A DNA stretch of 64,000 nt from Halomonas sp. TA22 (GTDB taxonomy: Bacteria; Pseudomonadota; Gammaproteobacteria; Pseudomonadales; Halomonadaceae), in assembly GCF_013009075.1 (NCBI RefSeq), contig NZ_CP053108.1, positions 2,170,001 through 2,234,000 of the forward strand, in the 5' to 3' direction. Of this stretch, positions 28,756-40,638 are shown piece by piece. The notes beneath the pieces are model-generated. The model had not been told where the DNA came from, did no database searches, and saw nothing but the letters and a program-made list of their open reading frames with translations. Both the position numbers and the translations under genes were made by a program. Numbering within the stretch: position 1 is the stretch's first letter; each line of letters starts with the position of its first letter.

Positions 28756-29832
28756 CTAATCGTCGATCTCGATTCCCAGCGCCTCGAGTTGCTCGCGGCC
28801 GAAGTAGTCGACGAACGCGGGGCTTGTGCGACTCGTCCACCCCTCGCTATCGCGCTCCAGGGTCAGCACCATCAGTTCCTGCTCCCTGGCCAGTGCCAAG
28901 CCCTCGTCGGGTCCCAGCACCAGCAGTGCCGTAGCCCAGGCATCGGCCCAGGCATTGGAGGGATGCAGGACGCTCACCGAAGCCAGGGTATGATCGACGG
29001 GATAGCCGCTGCGCGGGTCGATGGTGTGCGAAAAGCGACGACCATCCTCTTCGAAATAGTTGCGGTAATCGCCGGAGGTCGCCACCGACATGTCATGCAC
29101 CGGCAAGGTATGTTGAGCAATCTGCTGACTGCCATCCTCAGGAACCTCGACGCCGATACGCCATGGCGTGCTGTCACGATCACGATAGCCCTTGGCAATC
29201 AGGTCGCCACCAAGATTGACCAGATAGTGCTCGACTCCCTCGCCATCGAGATAGGTCGCCACGCGGTCGGTGGCATAGCCCTTGGCCACACCGGAGAGAT
29301 CGACGAATACCTCCGACAGACGACGCGCCTGCAAGCTATTCGTATCCACTTCCAACTGAGCGAAACCGATCTCGTCGAGCCGTGATTGCAGCTCCTGCTC
29401 GTCGGGTATCTCACGGGGGCGCGCTTCGGGTCCGAAACTCCACAAGTTCGCCAACCCGCCGATGGTCGGGTCGAAAGCCCCGCCGCTCAACTGCAAAATC
29501 GTCTCGCTGATGGCGAGCACTTCGATCAGCTCATCGGAGAGCGTCTGCCACTCGCCTATGGGAGAGTGGTTGAAATCGACCAGCTCGGCATCCTCACGAT
29601 AGGTCGACATGGTGGCATCGATCTCGTTGAGCACTTCAAGAAAGCCCGCTTCGAGCGCCTCGGCACGACTTGCCGTCAAGCGATCGCTGATCGATACCTG
29701 ATAGAAGCTGCCAAAGATGTTGCCCTGCAGGCGCACCGGCGACTCCAGCTCGGCTTCTTCACTCGAACAACCCGCAACGAGCAGTGCCAGGACCAGTAAC
29801 GTGCTGCCCATGCCAAGACGATAAATGCTCAT
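28756..29832 (-). CDS. apbE: FAD:protein FMN transferase (ApbE), lipoprotein
   Basis: Transfers FMN from FAD to threonine of periplasmic-side flavoproteins such as Na+-NQR or Rnf subunits. The 358-aa precursor has a lipoprotein signal (LALLVAGC, lipidated Cys22). The ApbE core shows FGSFYQVSISD, EIDATMSTYREDAEL, SGGAFDPTIGGLANLWSFG, the flavin-binding segment VDLSGVAKGYATDRVA, LVNLGGDLIAKG, and the metal-binding HTIDPRSGYPV plus ADAWATALLVLGP. No target flavoprotein gene is adjacent. It lies between uppP (33 bases upstream) and glmU (40 bases downstream), all on the same strand. Confidence 0.93.
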   Translation of the reverse strand: MSIYRLGMGSTLLVLALLVAGCSSEEAELESPVRLQGNIFGSFYQVSISDRLTASRAEALEAGFLEVLNEIDATMSTYREDAELVDFNHSPIGEWQTLSDELIEVLAISETILQLSGGAFDPTIGGLANLWSFGPEARPREIPDEQELQSRLDEIGFAQLEVDTNSLQARRLSEVFVDLSGVAKGYATDRVATYLDGEGVEHYLVNLGGDLIAKGYRDRDSTPWRIGVEVPEDGSQQIAQHTLPVHDMSVATSGDYRNYFEEDGRRFSHTIDPRSGYPVDHTLASVSVLHPSNAWADAWATALLVLGPDEGLALAREQELMVLTLERDSEGWTSRTSPAFVDYFGREQLEALGIEIDD

Positions 29833-29865
29833 GTACTACGCGGCCCCCTACGCCAAGCTATCGAA

Positions 29866-30663
29866 CTACCAGAACAACCACATCAGCCATACTCCGAACA
29901 CGATTCTATAGATAACGAAGGGCTGCATGCCGATACGCTTGATGAAAACCAGAAAATAGTGAATGCACAAGTAGGCGCTGATACCGGAGAGTATGGTGCC
30001 CGTCATCAGCGCCGCCCAGTCCACATCAACTGGTTCGCGGATCAGGCCGATGATCTCGAGCCCTCCCGCCAGCATGATTACCGGGATGGATAACAGAAAG
30101 GAGAAGCGCGCCGCCGCTTCACGACTCATACCCAGCAGCAGGGCGGCGGTGATGGTAATCCCCGAGCGCGAGGTACCGGGAATGAGTGCCAGCGCCTGGG
30201 CCACGCCGATGATCAGTACATCCCGCAGATTCAGTTGGTATTCCGTGCGTTCCCCGCGTTTTCGCCAGTCGGCATAGCCCAACAGCAGGCCGAATAGAAT
30301 AAGGCTGCTACCGATCAAGAGTGGCGAGCGCATGCTGGTTTCGATGGGCGTCTTGAATGCCAATGCCGCCAGCCCCACCGGGATGGTGGCAAATATCACC
30401 CACCAGGCCAGCTTGCCACTCTCATCAGTGCCCTTGCCCCTGGCCGAGGTGAGCCAACTGACGATCATGCGCTTGATCTCCTGGCGGAAGTAGACGATCA
30501 CCGCCAGCAAGCTACCGATGTGCAGGGCAACATCGAACGCCAGTCCTTGATCGGGCCAAGGGGTAAAGACAGGGACTAGAATTAGGTGGGCGGAGCTGGA
30601 AATCGGCAGAAACTCGGTGAGTCCCTGCACGAGAGAGAGAATGACGACCTGCAGCCAATCCAT
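29866..30663 (-). CDS. uppP: Undecaprenyl-diphosphatase UppP (BacA)
   Basis: Integral membrane phosphatase that recycles undecaprenyl diphosphate to the monophosphate carrier used in peptidoglycan and other envelope polymers; overproduction gives bacitracin resistance. The protein is 265 aa with about eight membrane segments. Both catalytic motifs are present: GLTEFLPISSSAHL (residues 15-28; Glu and Ser/His) and IPGTSRSGITI (about 161-171; Arg). The C-terminus is short and hydrophobic. It is the first gene of the uppP-apbE-glmU run and has a small hairpin in its leader at 30695-30715. Confidence 0.95.
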   Translation of the reverse strand: MDWLQVVILSLVQGLTEFLPISSSAHLILVPVFTPWPDQGLAFDVALHIGSLLAVIVYFRQEIKRMIVSWLTSARGKGTDESGKLAWWVIFATIPVGLAALAFKTPIETSMRSPLLIGSSLILFGLLLGYADWRKRGERTEYQLNLRDVLIIGVAQALALIPGTSRSGITITAALLLGMSREAAARFSFLLSIPVIMLAGGLEIIGLIREPVDVDWAALMTGTILSGISAYLCIHYFLVFIKRIGMQPFVIYRIVFGVWLMWLFW

Positions 30664-30694
30664 GGATGTTTCCTGTCAAACGGGAGGAGTAAGC

Positions 30695-30715
30695 AATGGC
30701 TGGCGGCGAGCCATT
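30695..30715 (-). repeat. Small hairpin upstream of uppP
   Basis: AATGGCT (30695-30701) pairs with AGCCATT (30709-30715) around a 7-base loop, 32 bases before the uppP start and about 80 bases after the mgtE stop. No T-tract follows, so it may be an mgtE 3'-end structure or a uppP leader element. Confidence 0.3.
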
Positions 30716-30795
30716 ATTGCAACGGCCAGCCGCACCACTTCGTCACAGAGGATACACTTCTTTACCAAACTCGTCTGCTTGATGAAGAAAGTCTC

Positions 30796-32163
30796 TTAGA
30801 CCTGGGTCAGAATCGCCGTGGCGATACTGAAATAGATCAGTACCCCACAGGCATCGATCACCGTGGTCACCAGCGGCGCCGAGGCGGTGGCCGGGTCCCA
30901 ACCCAAGCGGTTGAGCACGAATGGCAAACACATGCCAAGGATGCTGCCGAACAGCACGATGGTGACCATGCTCATCGCCACCACCATGGCCACCGCCTCG
31001 CCGCCGCGCATCACCCCGATCGGGGCGACCGCCAGTGCCATGGTCAGTCCCAGCGAGCCCGCCACCAGAAGCTCACGGCCCAGCAGCTTGCTCCAGTCCT
31101 TGACCCCGACGTCGCCGGTGGCCATGCCGCGCACCATCAGCGTGGCAGCCTGGGCGCCGGCGTTGCCGCCGCTGCCGATCAACAGCGGCAGGAAGAAGAC
31201 CAGGGCCACCTGGGCGGCAATGGTATCCTCGAAGTAGGCGATGCCAGCCCCGGAAAACAGATTGGCGAATACCAGCAGGACCAGCCAAGTCACACGCTTG
31301 CGATACAAGCTCCAGATCGGCACACGGCTGACGCCATCCTCGAGCTGACCGATCGACATCCCCTTGTGGATATCTTCGGTGGCCTCCGATTCCGCCACGT
31401 CCATGGCGTCATCGTGAGTCACGATGCCCACCAAGCGTTCATCGGCATCGAGCACCGGAACCGCCAGCAAGTCATAGCGTGCCACCAGACGCGCCACCTC
31501 CTCCTGAGGAGCATCGACACGTTCGCTGATGACGTCCTTGATCATCAGGTCATCGACCTTGGCGCCGGGGCGGGCCACCATCAATTGCCGCAGCGACAGC
31601 GTACCCGCCAGGCGCCCCTCCTCGGCCAGTACATAGATCTGGTAGACGGTCTCGGCATCCGGCGCGGTCTGGCGCACCCGCATCAATGCCTGGGAAACCG
31701 TCATGCCACAGGGGATGGCCACGTAGTCCGAGGTCATGACCGCCCCGGCGGTACCCTCCTCGTAGCTTGCCAGGCGCTTCAAGTCCTCGCGCTCCTGGCG
31801 CGCCATGCGTCGCAGCAAACCCTCGCGGCGATCTTCGTCGAGCAGGTTGAAAAGATCGGCACGCTCGTCCGAGCCCATCTCTTCAAACAGCGCGAGCAGC
31901 GTCTCGTCGGACATCGCTTCAGCCAACTCACCCTGCAGTTCGCCGGGCAGATAGCCGAAGACGTTGGCGCGACGCTCGATCGTCAGACGATCGAGCATGG
32001 CGAATACGCTAGGCGTATCGTCATCCTCCTCGGCGAGGTCAGCAAGAATTTCAGCGATATCCGCGGCACGCATCTCGGCCAACAACTCATCGAGACCGGA
32101 GAGGACATTCTCGCCTAGGGCCGCGACAAGGGCCGCCTTCTGTTCGCTCAACACTTCATTCAT
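30796..32163 (-). CDS. mgtE: Magnesium transporter MgtE
   Basis: Mg2+-gated magnesium channel. The 455-aa protein has the helical MgtE N domain (about residues 15-125), two CBS domains (about 130-250, with MTSDYVAIPCGMTVSQAL and VSERVDAPQEEVARLV-like segments) and a C-terminal pore of five membrane helices (about 280-455). Pore signatures SGGNAGAQAATLMVRGMATGDV and the final GVLIYFSIATAIL are visible. The start is ATG at 32163: GGAGG lies six bases upstream of this codon but directly touches the alternative ATG at 32169. It is transcribed alone, after the ATP synthase terminator and before uppP. Confidence 0.93.
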   Translation of the reverse strand: MNEVLSEQKAALVAALGENVLSGLDELLAEMRAADIAEILADLAEEDDDTPSVFAMLDRLTIERRANVFGYLPGELQGELAEAMSDETLLALFEEMGSDERADLFNLLDEDRREGLLRRMARQEREDLKRLASYEEGTAGAVMTSDYVAIPCGMTVSQALMRVRQTAPDAETVYQIYVLAEEGRLAGTLSLRQLMVARPGAKVDDLMIKDVISERVDAPQEEVARLVARYDLLAVPVLDADERLVGIVTHDDAMDVAESEATEDIHKGMSIGQLEDGVSRVPIWSLYRKRVTWLVLLVFANLFSGAGIAYFEDTIAAQVALVFFLPLLIGSGGNAGAQAATLMVRGMATGDVGVKDWSKLLGRELLVAGSLGLTMALAVAPIGVMRGGEAVAMVVAMSMVTIVLFGSILGMCLPFVLNRLGWDPATASAPLVTTVIDACGVLIYFSIATAILTQV

Positions 32164-32308
32164 AGGCATCCTCCAGCGTCTCGGACAACGGTGAGATGTT
32201 GAGACGCATAACCATTCATGCAGGCCAAACCAACCATCCCTGGCTGGCCGTGAATTCGATCGTCTGCAGCGTAGCAGCCGCATGCTGAAGTATCATACCA
32301 GAGATACG

Positions 32309-32345
32309 ACAACGCCCCTTGGACGCTTGGTCCAAGGGGCGTTGT
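32309..32345 (-). terminator. Terminator of the ATP synthase operon
   Basis: A perfect 16-bp stem: left arm 32309-32324, 5-base loop GCTTG, right arm 32330-32345. It lies 19 bases after the atpC stop, and a moderately T-rich tract follows on the minus strand. The rest of the 200-base gap to mgtE should hold the mgtE promoter. Confidence 0.85.
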
Positions 32346-32363
32346 CACAGCAAGGAGTCGTGA

Positions 32364-32792
32364 CTATCCCTTGCCGGCTTTCTTGCGCAGTTGCTGAATC
32401 GTTCTAAGCTGTGCCACCGCTTCGGCAAGTTCCGCCGCTGCACGCGTATAGTCGAGCTCCGAGGATTTCTCGTTGAGTGATTGCAACGCCTGCTGACGGG
32501 CCTCTTCGGCCGCCGATTCGTCGATATCGCCAGCCCGTGTCGCCGCATCGGCGAGAACCGACACCACACTCGGTTGCACCTCAAGGAAGCCGCCCGAAAT
32601 GTAGAAATTCTCTTCCTGGCCACCATCGCGGATGACACGAACCGGCCCTGGCTGCAACTCGGTCAACAGCGGGGTATGCCCAGGCAGTATGCCCAGGTCA
32701 CCCATGATACCGGATGCCACCAGTTGCTCGATCTGGCCGGAGAAGACCTCTCCCTCGGCACTGACAATCTCGCACATGAAGCTGTTCGCCAT
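32364..32792 (-). CDS. atpC: ATP synthase F1 epsilon subunit
   Basis: Central-stalk subunit that links the c-ring to gamma and inhibits ATP hydrolysis. The 142-aa protein has an N-terminal beta sandwich (FMCEIVSAEGEVFSGQIEQLVA, GDLGILPGHTPLLTELQPG) and a C-terminal helical hairpin (about 90-140, DESAAEEARQQALQSL). It is the last gene of the atp operon, 27 bases after atpD. The start is ATG at 32792. Confidence 0.97.
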   Translation of the reverse strand: MANSFMCEIVSAEGEVFSGQIEQLVASGIMGDLGILPGHTPLLTELQPGPVRVIRDGGQEENFYISGGFLEVQPSVVSVLADAATRAGDIDESAAEEARQQALQSLNEKSSELDYTRAAAELAEAVAQLRTIQQLRKKAGKG

Positions 32793-32819
32793 AGTGTTGT
32801 CCCCTCTGGGTGGACGGCC

Positions 32820-34244
<1,425 letters not shown>

Positions 34245-34279
34245 TCAAGAGCCTGACGGCTCGTTCCTCCCCACGATGC

Positions 34280-35173
34280 TTATACGGCGGCAGCGCCACC
34301 GACGATCTCGGAAATTTCCTGGGTAATGGCCGCCTGACGGGCCTTGTTGTACACCAGTTGCAGATCGTCGATCAGATTGCCGGCGTTATCGGTGGCGCTC
34401 TTCATCGCGATCATCCGCGCGGCCTGTTCACAGGCGGTGTTCTCTACCACCGACTGATAGACCTGCGATTCGATGTATCGCTCGAGCAGCCGGTCCAGCA
34501 GCATCGTGGCATCCGGCTCATACAGGTAGTCCCAGTTACCGGGACCAGACTGTTCTTCGTGGTGAGTGTCCGACTCCGCACCGATATCTGCGGAGAGAGG
34601 CAATAACTGCCTGACGACCGGCCTTTGTGTCATGGTGTTGACGAACTCGTTGTACACCACGAAAAGTCGATCCAGACGCCCTTCGTCGTATGCCTCCAGC
34701 ATCACCTTGACGCTACCGATCAGATCCTGAACCCGAGGCTTCTCGCCCAGCCCACTCTTCGCCGCGACCAGGTTTCCGCCATAGTTGCGGAAGAAGGTCG
34801 CCGCCTTGGAGCCCAGGGCACAGAACTCGAGCTCGGCGCCCTGATCGCGCCAGCTCTTGGCGTCGCGGAGAACGGCCTTGAACAGATTGACGTTCAGTCC
34901 GCCCGCCAAGCCTCGGTCACTGGAAACGACGATATAACCGACCCGCTTGGCCTCACGCTCGACCATGTAATGATGCTGGTTCTCCACATCGATATCCGCT
35001 TCGGCGATATGGGCCACAACATTACGGATCAGCCGGGCGTAGGGCTGGCTGGCCTTCATCAGATCTTGCGCTTTACGCATCTTCGACGCAGCGACCATTT
35101 CCATGGCGCTGGTGATCTTCTGCGTATTTTTGATGCTCCCGATCTGGGTGCGTATCTCTTTTGCAGCTGCCAT
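34280..35173 (-). CDS. atpG: ATP synthase F1 gamma subunit
   Basis: Rotor shaft subunit (297 aa). The N- and C-terminal helices form the coiled-coil axle: [36 protein letters not shown] at the start, and the conserved [37 protein letters not shown] at the end. Between them is the Rossmann-like domain with [16 protein letters not shown]. It is slightly longer than E. coli gamma because of a loop near residue 205 ([17 protein letters not shown]). Downstream of atpA by 79 bases. Confidence 0.97.
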   Translation of the reverse strand: MAAAKEIRTQIGSIKNTQKITSAMEMVAASKMRKAQDLMKASQPYARLIRNVVAHIAEADIDVENQHHYMVEREAKRVGYIVVSSDRGLAGGLNVNLFKAVLRDAKSWRDQGAELEFCALGSKAATFFRNYGGNLVAAKSGLGEKPRVQDLIGSVKVMLEAYDEGRLDRLFVVYNEFVNTMTQRPVVRQLLPLSADIGAESDTHHEEQSGPGNWDYLYEPDATMLLDRLLERYIESQVYQSVVENTACEQAARMIAMKSATDNAGNLIDDLQLVYNKARQAAITQEISEIVGGAAAV

Positions 35174-35252
35174 CGCGATCTACCCCTTGTCCGTGGCTCT
35201 CAGAGTCATCCAAGGCCCGGCGAGAATATCTGCCACTCGCCGGGCCCTGGCG

Positions 35253-36797
35253 TTACCAGCTCTGAGTCGCCTTGAACGTCTCGAGACCCGACTTCAAGCC
35301 CTGCTGGATCTCGTCGTTGTAGTCGCCGGTCTGGTTGATCCTGTCGAGCAGCTCGCCATGCTCCGACTTCATGTAGTCGTGCAGGGCACGCTCGAAGTCC
35401 AGCACCTTGCTCACGTCGACATCATCCAGATGGCCTTCGTTGGCGGCGTACAGCGACAGTGCCATTTCGGCCACGGAGAGCGGCGAGTACTGATTCTGCT
35501 TCATCAGCTCGGTGACGCGCTGACCATGCTCGAGCTGCTTGCGGGTCGCTTCATCGAGATCGGAAGCGAACTGCGAGAACGCCGCCAGCTCGCGATACTG
35601 CGCCAGTGCCAGACGTACGCTACCGCCAAGCTTCTTGATGATCTTGGTCTGAGCGGAACCACCAACACGCGAGACCGACAGACCGGCGTTGATCGCCGGG
35701 CGGATACCCGAGTTGAACAGGCCCGTCTCGAGGAAGATCTGACCGTCGGTGATCGAGATCACGTTGGTAGGAACGAACGCCGAGACGTCGCCGCCCTGGG
35801 TCTCGATGATCGGCAGCGCAGTGAGCGAGCCTGTCTTGCCCTTCACTTCACCGTTGGTGAACTTCTCCACGTAATCGGCATTGACGCGCGCGGCACGCTC
35901 GAGCAGACGCGAGTGGAGATAGAAGACGTCACCGGGATAGGCTTCACGGCCCGGCGGACGACGCAGCAGCAGCGATACCTGACGATAGGCAACGGCCTGC
36001 TTGGAGAGGTCATCATAGACGATCAGCGCGTCTTCGCCACGGTCACGGAAGTACTCACCCATGGTGCAGCCGGCATAGGGGGCCAGGAACTGCATTGGAG
36101 CGGGATCGGCGGCACCCGCGGCAACCACGATGGTGTGACCCATCGCACCGTGCTCCTCGAGCTTGCGCACGATACCGGCAATGGTCGACTGCTTCTGGCC
36201 GATCGCCACGTAGATGCAGGTGACGCCCTTGCCCTTCTGGTTGATGATCGCATCGATGGCGATCGCCGACTTACCGATCTGACGGTCACCGATGATCAGT
36301 TCACGCTGGCCGCGGCCGATCGGCACCATGGCATCGATCGATTTCAGGCCGGTCTGGATCGGCTCATCGACCGACTGGCGGGTGATGACGCCCGGCGCGA
36401 CCTTCTCCACCGCGTCGGTCAGGGTAGTGTTGATCTCGCCCTTGCCATCGATGGGAATGCCCAGCGGATCGACCACGCGACCGATCAGCTCGGGACCTAC
36501 CGGTACTTCGAGCACGCGACCGGTGCACAGTGCGGTCATGCCCTCTTCGAGCTTGAGATAGTCGCCAAGTACCACGACACCGACGCTGTCGCGCTCGAGG
36601 TTGAGCACCATGCCGTAGATGCCACCGGGGAACTCGACCATCTCGCCGAACATCGCGTCGGCCAGACCGTGGATACGTACGATACCGTCGGATACGCTGA
36701 CGATGGTGCCCTGATTGCGGGCTTCGGATGCGACGTCAAGCTTCTCGATACGCTGCTTGATGATGTCGCTGATCTCGGAAGGATTCAGTTGCTGCAT
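35253..36797 (-). CDS. atpA: ATP synthase F1 alpha subunit
   Basis: Non-catalytic nucleotide-binding subunit (514 aa). Walker A is GDRQIGKSA near residues 169-177, the P-loop strand is [14 protein letters not shown], Walker [11 protein letters not shown] is near 263-272, and the arginine finger lies in the [10 protein letters not shown] region near 373-382. ATG at 36797 with GAGGGA seven bases upstream gives the standard [20 protein letters not shown] start. It follows atpH by 16 bases. Confidence 0.98.
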   Translation of the reverse strand: MQQLNPSEISDIIKQRIEKLDVASEARNQGTIVSVSDGIVRIHGLADAMFGEMVEFPGGIYGMVLNLERDSVGVVVLGDYLKLEEGMTALCTGRVLEVPVGPELIGRVVDPLGIPIDGKGEINTTLTDAVEKVAPGVITRQSVDEPIQTGLKSIDAMVPIGRGQRELIIGDRQIGKSAIAIDAIINQKGKGVTCIYVAIGQKQSTIAGIVRKLEEHGAMGHTIVVAAGAADPAPMQFLAPYAGCTMGEYFRDRGEDALIVYDDLSKQAVAYRQVSLLLRRPPGREAYPGDVFYLHSRLLERAARVNADYVEKFTNGEVKGKTGSLTALPIIETQGGDVSAFVPTNVISITDGQIFLETGLFNSGIRPAINAGLSVSRVGGSAQTKIIKKLGGSVRLALAQYRELAAFSQFASDLDEATRKQLEHGQRVTELMKQNQYSPLSVAEMALSLYAANEGHLDDVDVSKVLDFERALHDYMKSEHGELLDRINQTGDYNDEIQQGLKSGLETFKATQSW

Positions 36798-36813
36798 GCC
36801 ATGTCCCTCAGAC

Positions 36814-37350
36814 TCAGGCGGAGAGTGACTCACGCAGACGGTTCAATCGACCGCGCACCGATCCGTCGATGACGGTATCGCCGGCACGCAGGATCACGCC
36901 GCCCAGGAGAGTGGAATCCACTTGAGTGGTAATGGAGATTTCGCGATTCAGACGCTTCTTGAGCGCACTGGCGAGCTTGTTCTGCTGCTTGTCTTCCAAC
37001 GCGTAGGCTGAGATGACGGTCACGTCGATGCGCTGCTCATGTTCGGCACGCAGTGCATCGAACTGGAGCGCGATAGCCTCCAGCGCCGCCAATCGACCTT
37101 TCTCTGCCACGGCATCCAGAAAGCGCCGGGCTGCGTCATCGACTTCAACCTCGGCTATTTCCAGCAGCAGTGCCACCTTCTGCTGATTGGCAAGCTTCGG
37201 GCTTGAAAACAGCGCCTGCATCTCGTCATTGGCAGCGACCTGGCCGAGCTTGGCAAGCCACTCGGACCAGGTCGTCAGCGCCTGATGATCACGCGCGTAC
37301 TCGAACACCGCCTTGGCGTAGGGCCGGGCGACAGTAGACGTTTCCGCCAT
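36814..37350 (-). CDS. atpH: ATP synthase F1 delta subunit
   Basis: Peripheral-stalk subunit that ties F1 to subunit b (178 aa). It has an N-terminal six-helix bundle beginning [16 protein letters not shown] and the conserved C-terminal segment [31 protein letters not shown]. It lies 11 bases after atpF and 16 bases before atpA, within the continuous atp operon. Confidence 0.97.
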   Translation of the reverse strand: MAETSTVARPYAKAVFEYARDHQALTTWSEWLAKLGQVAANDEMQALFSSPKLANQQKVALLLEIAEVEVDDAARRFLDAVAEKGRLAALEAIALQFDALRAEHEQRIDVTVISAYALEDKQQNKLASALKKRLNREISITTQVDSTLLGGVILRAGDTVIDGSVRGRLNRLRESLSA

Positions 37351-37361
37351 GGATCACCTCC

Positions 37362-37832
37362 TCACAGTTCGGCAGCGAGCTTATCAAGCATCTCGCGGTG
37401 CGCCTTCTCGTCGATGGAGGCCTCGAGAACACGCTCTGCCCCGACCAAGGCAAGCGTTGCCACCTGGGCGCGTAGCTCGTCCTTGGCACGATTGAGCTCC
37501 TGCTCGATCTCGACACGCGCACCAGCGGCGATACGCTCGCCTTCGACACGTGCCTGCTCGCGCGCTTCTTCAATCATTTGAGAGGAGCGCTTGTGTGCCT
37601 GTTCAAGGATCTGAGTGGCCTGCTCCTTGCTATCACGAAGCGTTTGAGCAGCCTGCTCCTGAGCCAGTTCAAGGTCGCGCGATGCACGGCTAGCGGCATC
37701 CAGGCCATCGGCGATCTTCTTCTGACGCTCGTGGAGCGCCTGGCTGATCGGCGGCCACACGTATTTTATGCAAAACCAGACAAAGATCGCGAAGGCGATC
37801 GTCTGCCCGATAAGCGTCATGTTGATATTCAC
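37362..37832 (-). CDS. atpF: ATP synthase F0 b subunit
   Basis: Membrane-anchored peripheral stalk (156 aa): one N-terminal membrane helix ([23 protein letters not shown], residues 6-28), then a long charged coiled-coil helix to the C-terminus. The start is read as GTG at 37832 because this gives the family-typical [10 protein letters not shown] beginning; ATG at 37820 is possible. It lies 78 bases after atpE, a slightly larger gap than elsewhere in the operon. Confidence 0.96.
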   Translation of the reverse strand: MNINMTLIGQTIAFAIFVWFCIKYVWPPISQALHERQKKIADGLDAASRASRDLELAQEQAAQTLRDSKEQATQILEQAHKRSSQMIEEAREQARVEGERIAAGARVEIEQELNRAKDELRAQVATLALVGAERVLEASIDEKAHREMLDKLAAEL

Positions 37833-37910
37833 AGGTATGTACCTCTGACGGTTTCGTGGCGACCGGAAACAAGCAAGCCGAGCGACACTGCGCTCGGCGA
37901 AAAAGGCTCG

Positions 37911-38138
37911 TTAACCGGCAACGACGAAGATCAGGTACATCGCGATACCTACACCGATCATCGGAATAGCATCAAGCAGACCCGCCATGATGAAGGTGCG
38001 TGTCTGCAGTTGGTCGCCGAGTTCCGGTTGACGAGCAGAGGTCTCGAGCAGCTTGCCGCCGAGAATTGCAAAGCCAAAGCCGGTAGTCAGGGCGGCAACA
38101 CTGATGATGATAGCTGCAGCAAGGTAAACGATTTCCAT
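37911..38138 (-). CDS. atpE: ATP synthase F0 c subunit
   Basis: Proteolipid of the rotor ring (75 aa): two hydrophobic helices joined by the polar loop [13 protein letters not shown]. The ion-carrying carboxylate is Asp56 in [10 protein letters not shown], as in proton-driven E. coli, and the Gln/Glu-Ser signature of sodium-binding c subunits is absent. This points to H+ coupling. The N-terminus is two residues longer than a minimal c subunit, and the glycines of the helix-packing motif ([11 protein letters not shown]) are conserved. Confidence 0.97.
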   Translation of the reverse strand: MEIVYLAAAIIISVAALTTGFGFAILGGKLLETSARQPELGDQLQTRTFIMAGLLDAIPMIGVGIAMYLIFVVAG

Positions 38139-38204
38139 GGTAGTGCTCCTAGGTTCAAGGTTAGGTCAGGTTTGAAATTACAGCGTTTGCAATCGTTGCT
38201 CGGT

Positions 38205-39044
<840 letters not shown>

Positions 39045-39049
39045 TCAGT

Positions 39050-39448
39050 TCAGGGGGTCGGCCTGTCTCGCAACAGCCAGGGCGTAAGCCAGTGCGAGAG
39101 CTGAGCCGCCACATATGCGACAAAGAAAAAAATTGGGTTTGAGGGAGGCACTGAGATAAAAACGATCACGAACAGTGCCACCGTCAAACCAAACTTGCCT
39201 GTTGCTGCCACATAGAAATTCATTACATCGAGCCGCATCCGTCGGCTATCCCGAGTACGCAAGCCGCGCCAGACAAAAAAAAGTGTCGGTAACAGGCAAA
39301 CCAAGCCACCCAGCACCGCACTCAGGGCAGCCTCGCTACCCTCCACTGCTGCCGCCACGCCACTCACTGCGAGTGTGACCAGCAGTTGTGTCTGCAACAG
39401 ACGTCTGAATTCGGGACGACGGCGTAAGGCCGCAGCGTCGTTGTGCAT
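39050..39448 (-). CDS. atpI: ATP synthase protein I
   Basis: Small membrane protein (132 aa) thought to help c-ring assembly and possibly Mg2+ or Ca2+ handling; not part of the final complex. Four hydrophobic segments are visible: LLVTLAVSGVAAAVEG, ALSAVLGGLVCLLPTLFFVWRG, GKFGLTVALFVIVFISV and IFFFVAYVAAQLSHWLTPWLL. Being the first gene after the -10/-35 promoter at 39570-39598, it opens the atp operon, with a leader of about 115 bases. Confidence 0.92.
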   Translation of the reverse strand: MHNDAAALRRRPEFRRLLQTQLLVTLAVSGVAAAVEGSEAALSAVLGGLVCLLPTLFFVWRGLRTRDSRRMRLDVMNFYVAATGKFGLTVALFVIVFISVPPSNPIFFFVAYVAAQLSHWLTPWLLRDRPTP

Positions 39449-39569
39449 GCGCTAGCTCCGTACCCGGTTCCATACACGCACTTGGCGCCTGGTGTTGCTG
39501 CTACTGGCCAGCGTTTGACCAAAGTCTATCGATAAAACAATCATCAAACGCTCAAACGAACAACGGCGG

Positions 39570-39598
39570 ATTATAGGGAAGCCCCCCCTGTCCTTCAA
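39570..39598 (-). promoter_or_regulatory. Sigma-70-type promoter of the ATP synthase operon
   Basis: On the minus strand: -35 TTGAAG (39598-39593), 17-base spacer containing a G-run, -10 TATAAT (39575-39570). Transcription would start near 39563, about 115 bases before the atpI start. Nothing else in the 254-base parB-atpI gap resembles a better promoter. Confidence 0.75.
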
Positions 39599-39669
39599 CC
39601 GACGTTGCACCGTTTTTGCGCTATTGTGTGCCGACTTGAGCCGCAGAATGCAGAAAAAGACGGAAAAAC

Positions 39670-39708
39670 ACGTTAGTTTGCTAAACAATAGATGACCGTC
39701 ACTAACGT
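39670..39708 (-). terminator. Inverted repeat at the end of parB, likely terminator with large loop
   Basis: ACGTTAGT (39670-39677) and ACTAACGT (39701-39708) form a perfect 8-bp pair around a 23-base spacer; the right arm covers the parB stop codon. On the minus strand a T-rich tract (GTTTTTCC...TTTTTC) follows. It is either a terminator separating parAB from the atp operon or a protein-binding site. Confidence 0.45.
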
Positions 39709-40622
39709 ATGTGGGCGAGAATTCCATCCAGCTCGTCGAGGCTGGTATAGCGAATGGTGAGACGCCCCTTGCCCCCTCGACCATGCTGGATCTTGACCGG
39801 TGCGCCCAGCAATTCGCCGAGTTGTGTCTCCAGTCGAGCCACATCGGCAGTCGGCGTTTCACGGCCTGGCTTGGTGGGTTGACCATTGATCAGCCGTTTG
39901 ACCAGCGCTTCGGTGTCGCGAACCGTGAGGTCCTTGTTGACCACTTCATGGGCGGCCTTGCGCTGCTTGGCGCTCGAGAGCGGCAACAGGGCCCGGGCAT
40001 GCCCCATGTCCAGGTCGCCGCGCTCAAGCAACGTCTGGACCTCTGGGTCGAGGCTGAGCAACCTCAACAGGTTGGTTACCTGGGCCCGCGAGCGGCCCAC
40101 CGCATCGGCCACCTGCTGCTGGGTAAGATCGAACTCGTCGAGCAGGCGCTTGAGCGCCATCGCCTCCTCGACCGGATTGAGATTCTCGCGCTGGATGTTC
40201 TCGATCAGCGCCAGCGCCAGCGCCACCTGGTCGCTGACTTCGCGAATCACGGCGGGAATAACATCGAGCTCGGCGAGCTGTGCGGCTCGCCAGCGACGCT
40301 CGCCGGCGATGATCTCGTAACGGTTCCCGTCTATTGGTCTAACGACGATCGGCTGCATCACCCCCTGGGCGCGAATCGAGTCGGCGAGTTCCTCCAGTGC
40401 TTCGGGTTGAATGTCCCGGCGTGGCTGGTATTTGCCGCGCGTCAACTGCCCCAGCGGCAAGCGCTCGAGGCGTTCCACCGGCTCGTCGGACGACGACGCG
40501 GCGGATGGCCCGGAGAGCTCAGCGCTCTGCTGATGTTCGGTGTCGTCATGACCTTCACGACGTCTGGCGCCGGCTCCGATCAGAGCATCCAGTCCACGCC
40601 CCAGGGCTCGTTTACGCGTCAT
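39702..40622 (-). CDS. parB: Chromosome-partitioning protein ParB
   Basis: CTP-dependent DNA-sliding clamp that loads at parS near the origin and works with ParA in chromosome segregation (306 aa). Features: a basic N-terminus (KRALGRGLDALIG), the CTPase motif GERRWRAAQLA near residue 107, a helix-turn-helix at about 145-200 (TQQQVADAVGRSRAQVTNLLRLLSL), and a C-terminal dimerisation domain after residue 245. It follows parA by 16 bases. No convincing parS site was found within the window by eye. Confidence 0.96.
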   Translation of the reverse strand: MTRKRALGRGLDALIGAGARRREGHDDTEHQQSAELSGPSAASSSDEPVERLERLPLGQLTRGKYQPRRDIQPEALEELADSIRAQGVMQPIVVRPIDGNRYEIIAGERRWRAAQLAELDVIPAVIREVSDQVALALALIENIQRENLNPVEEAMALKRLLDEFDLTQQQVADAVGRSRAQVTNLLRLLSLDPEVQTLLERGDLDMGHARALLPLSSAKQRKAAHEVVNKDLTVRDTEALVKRLINGQPTKPGRETPTADVARLETQLGELLGAPVKIQHGRGGKGRLTIRYTSLDELDGILAHIR

Positions 40623-40638
40623 CGGCTTGTTCCTTTCC

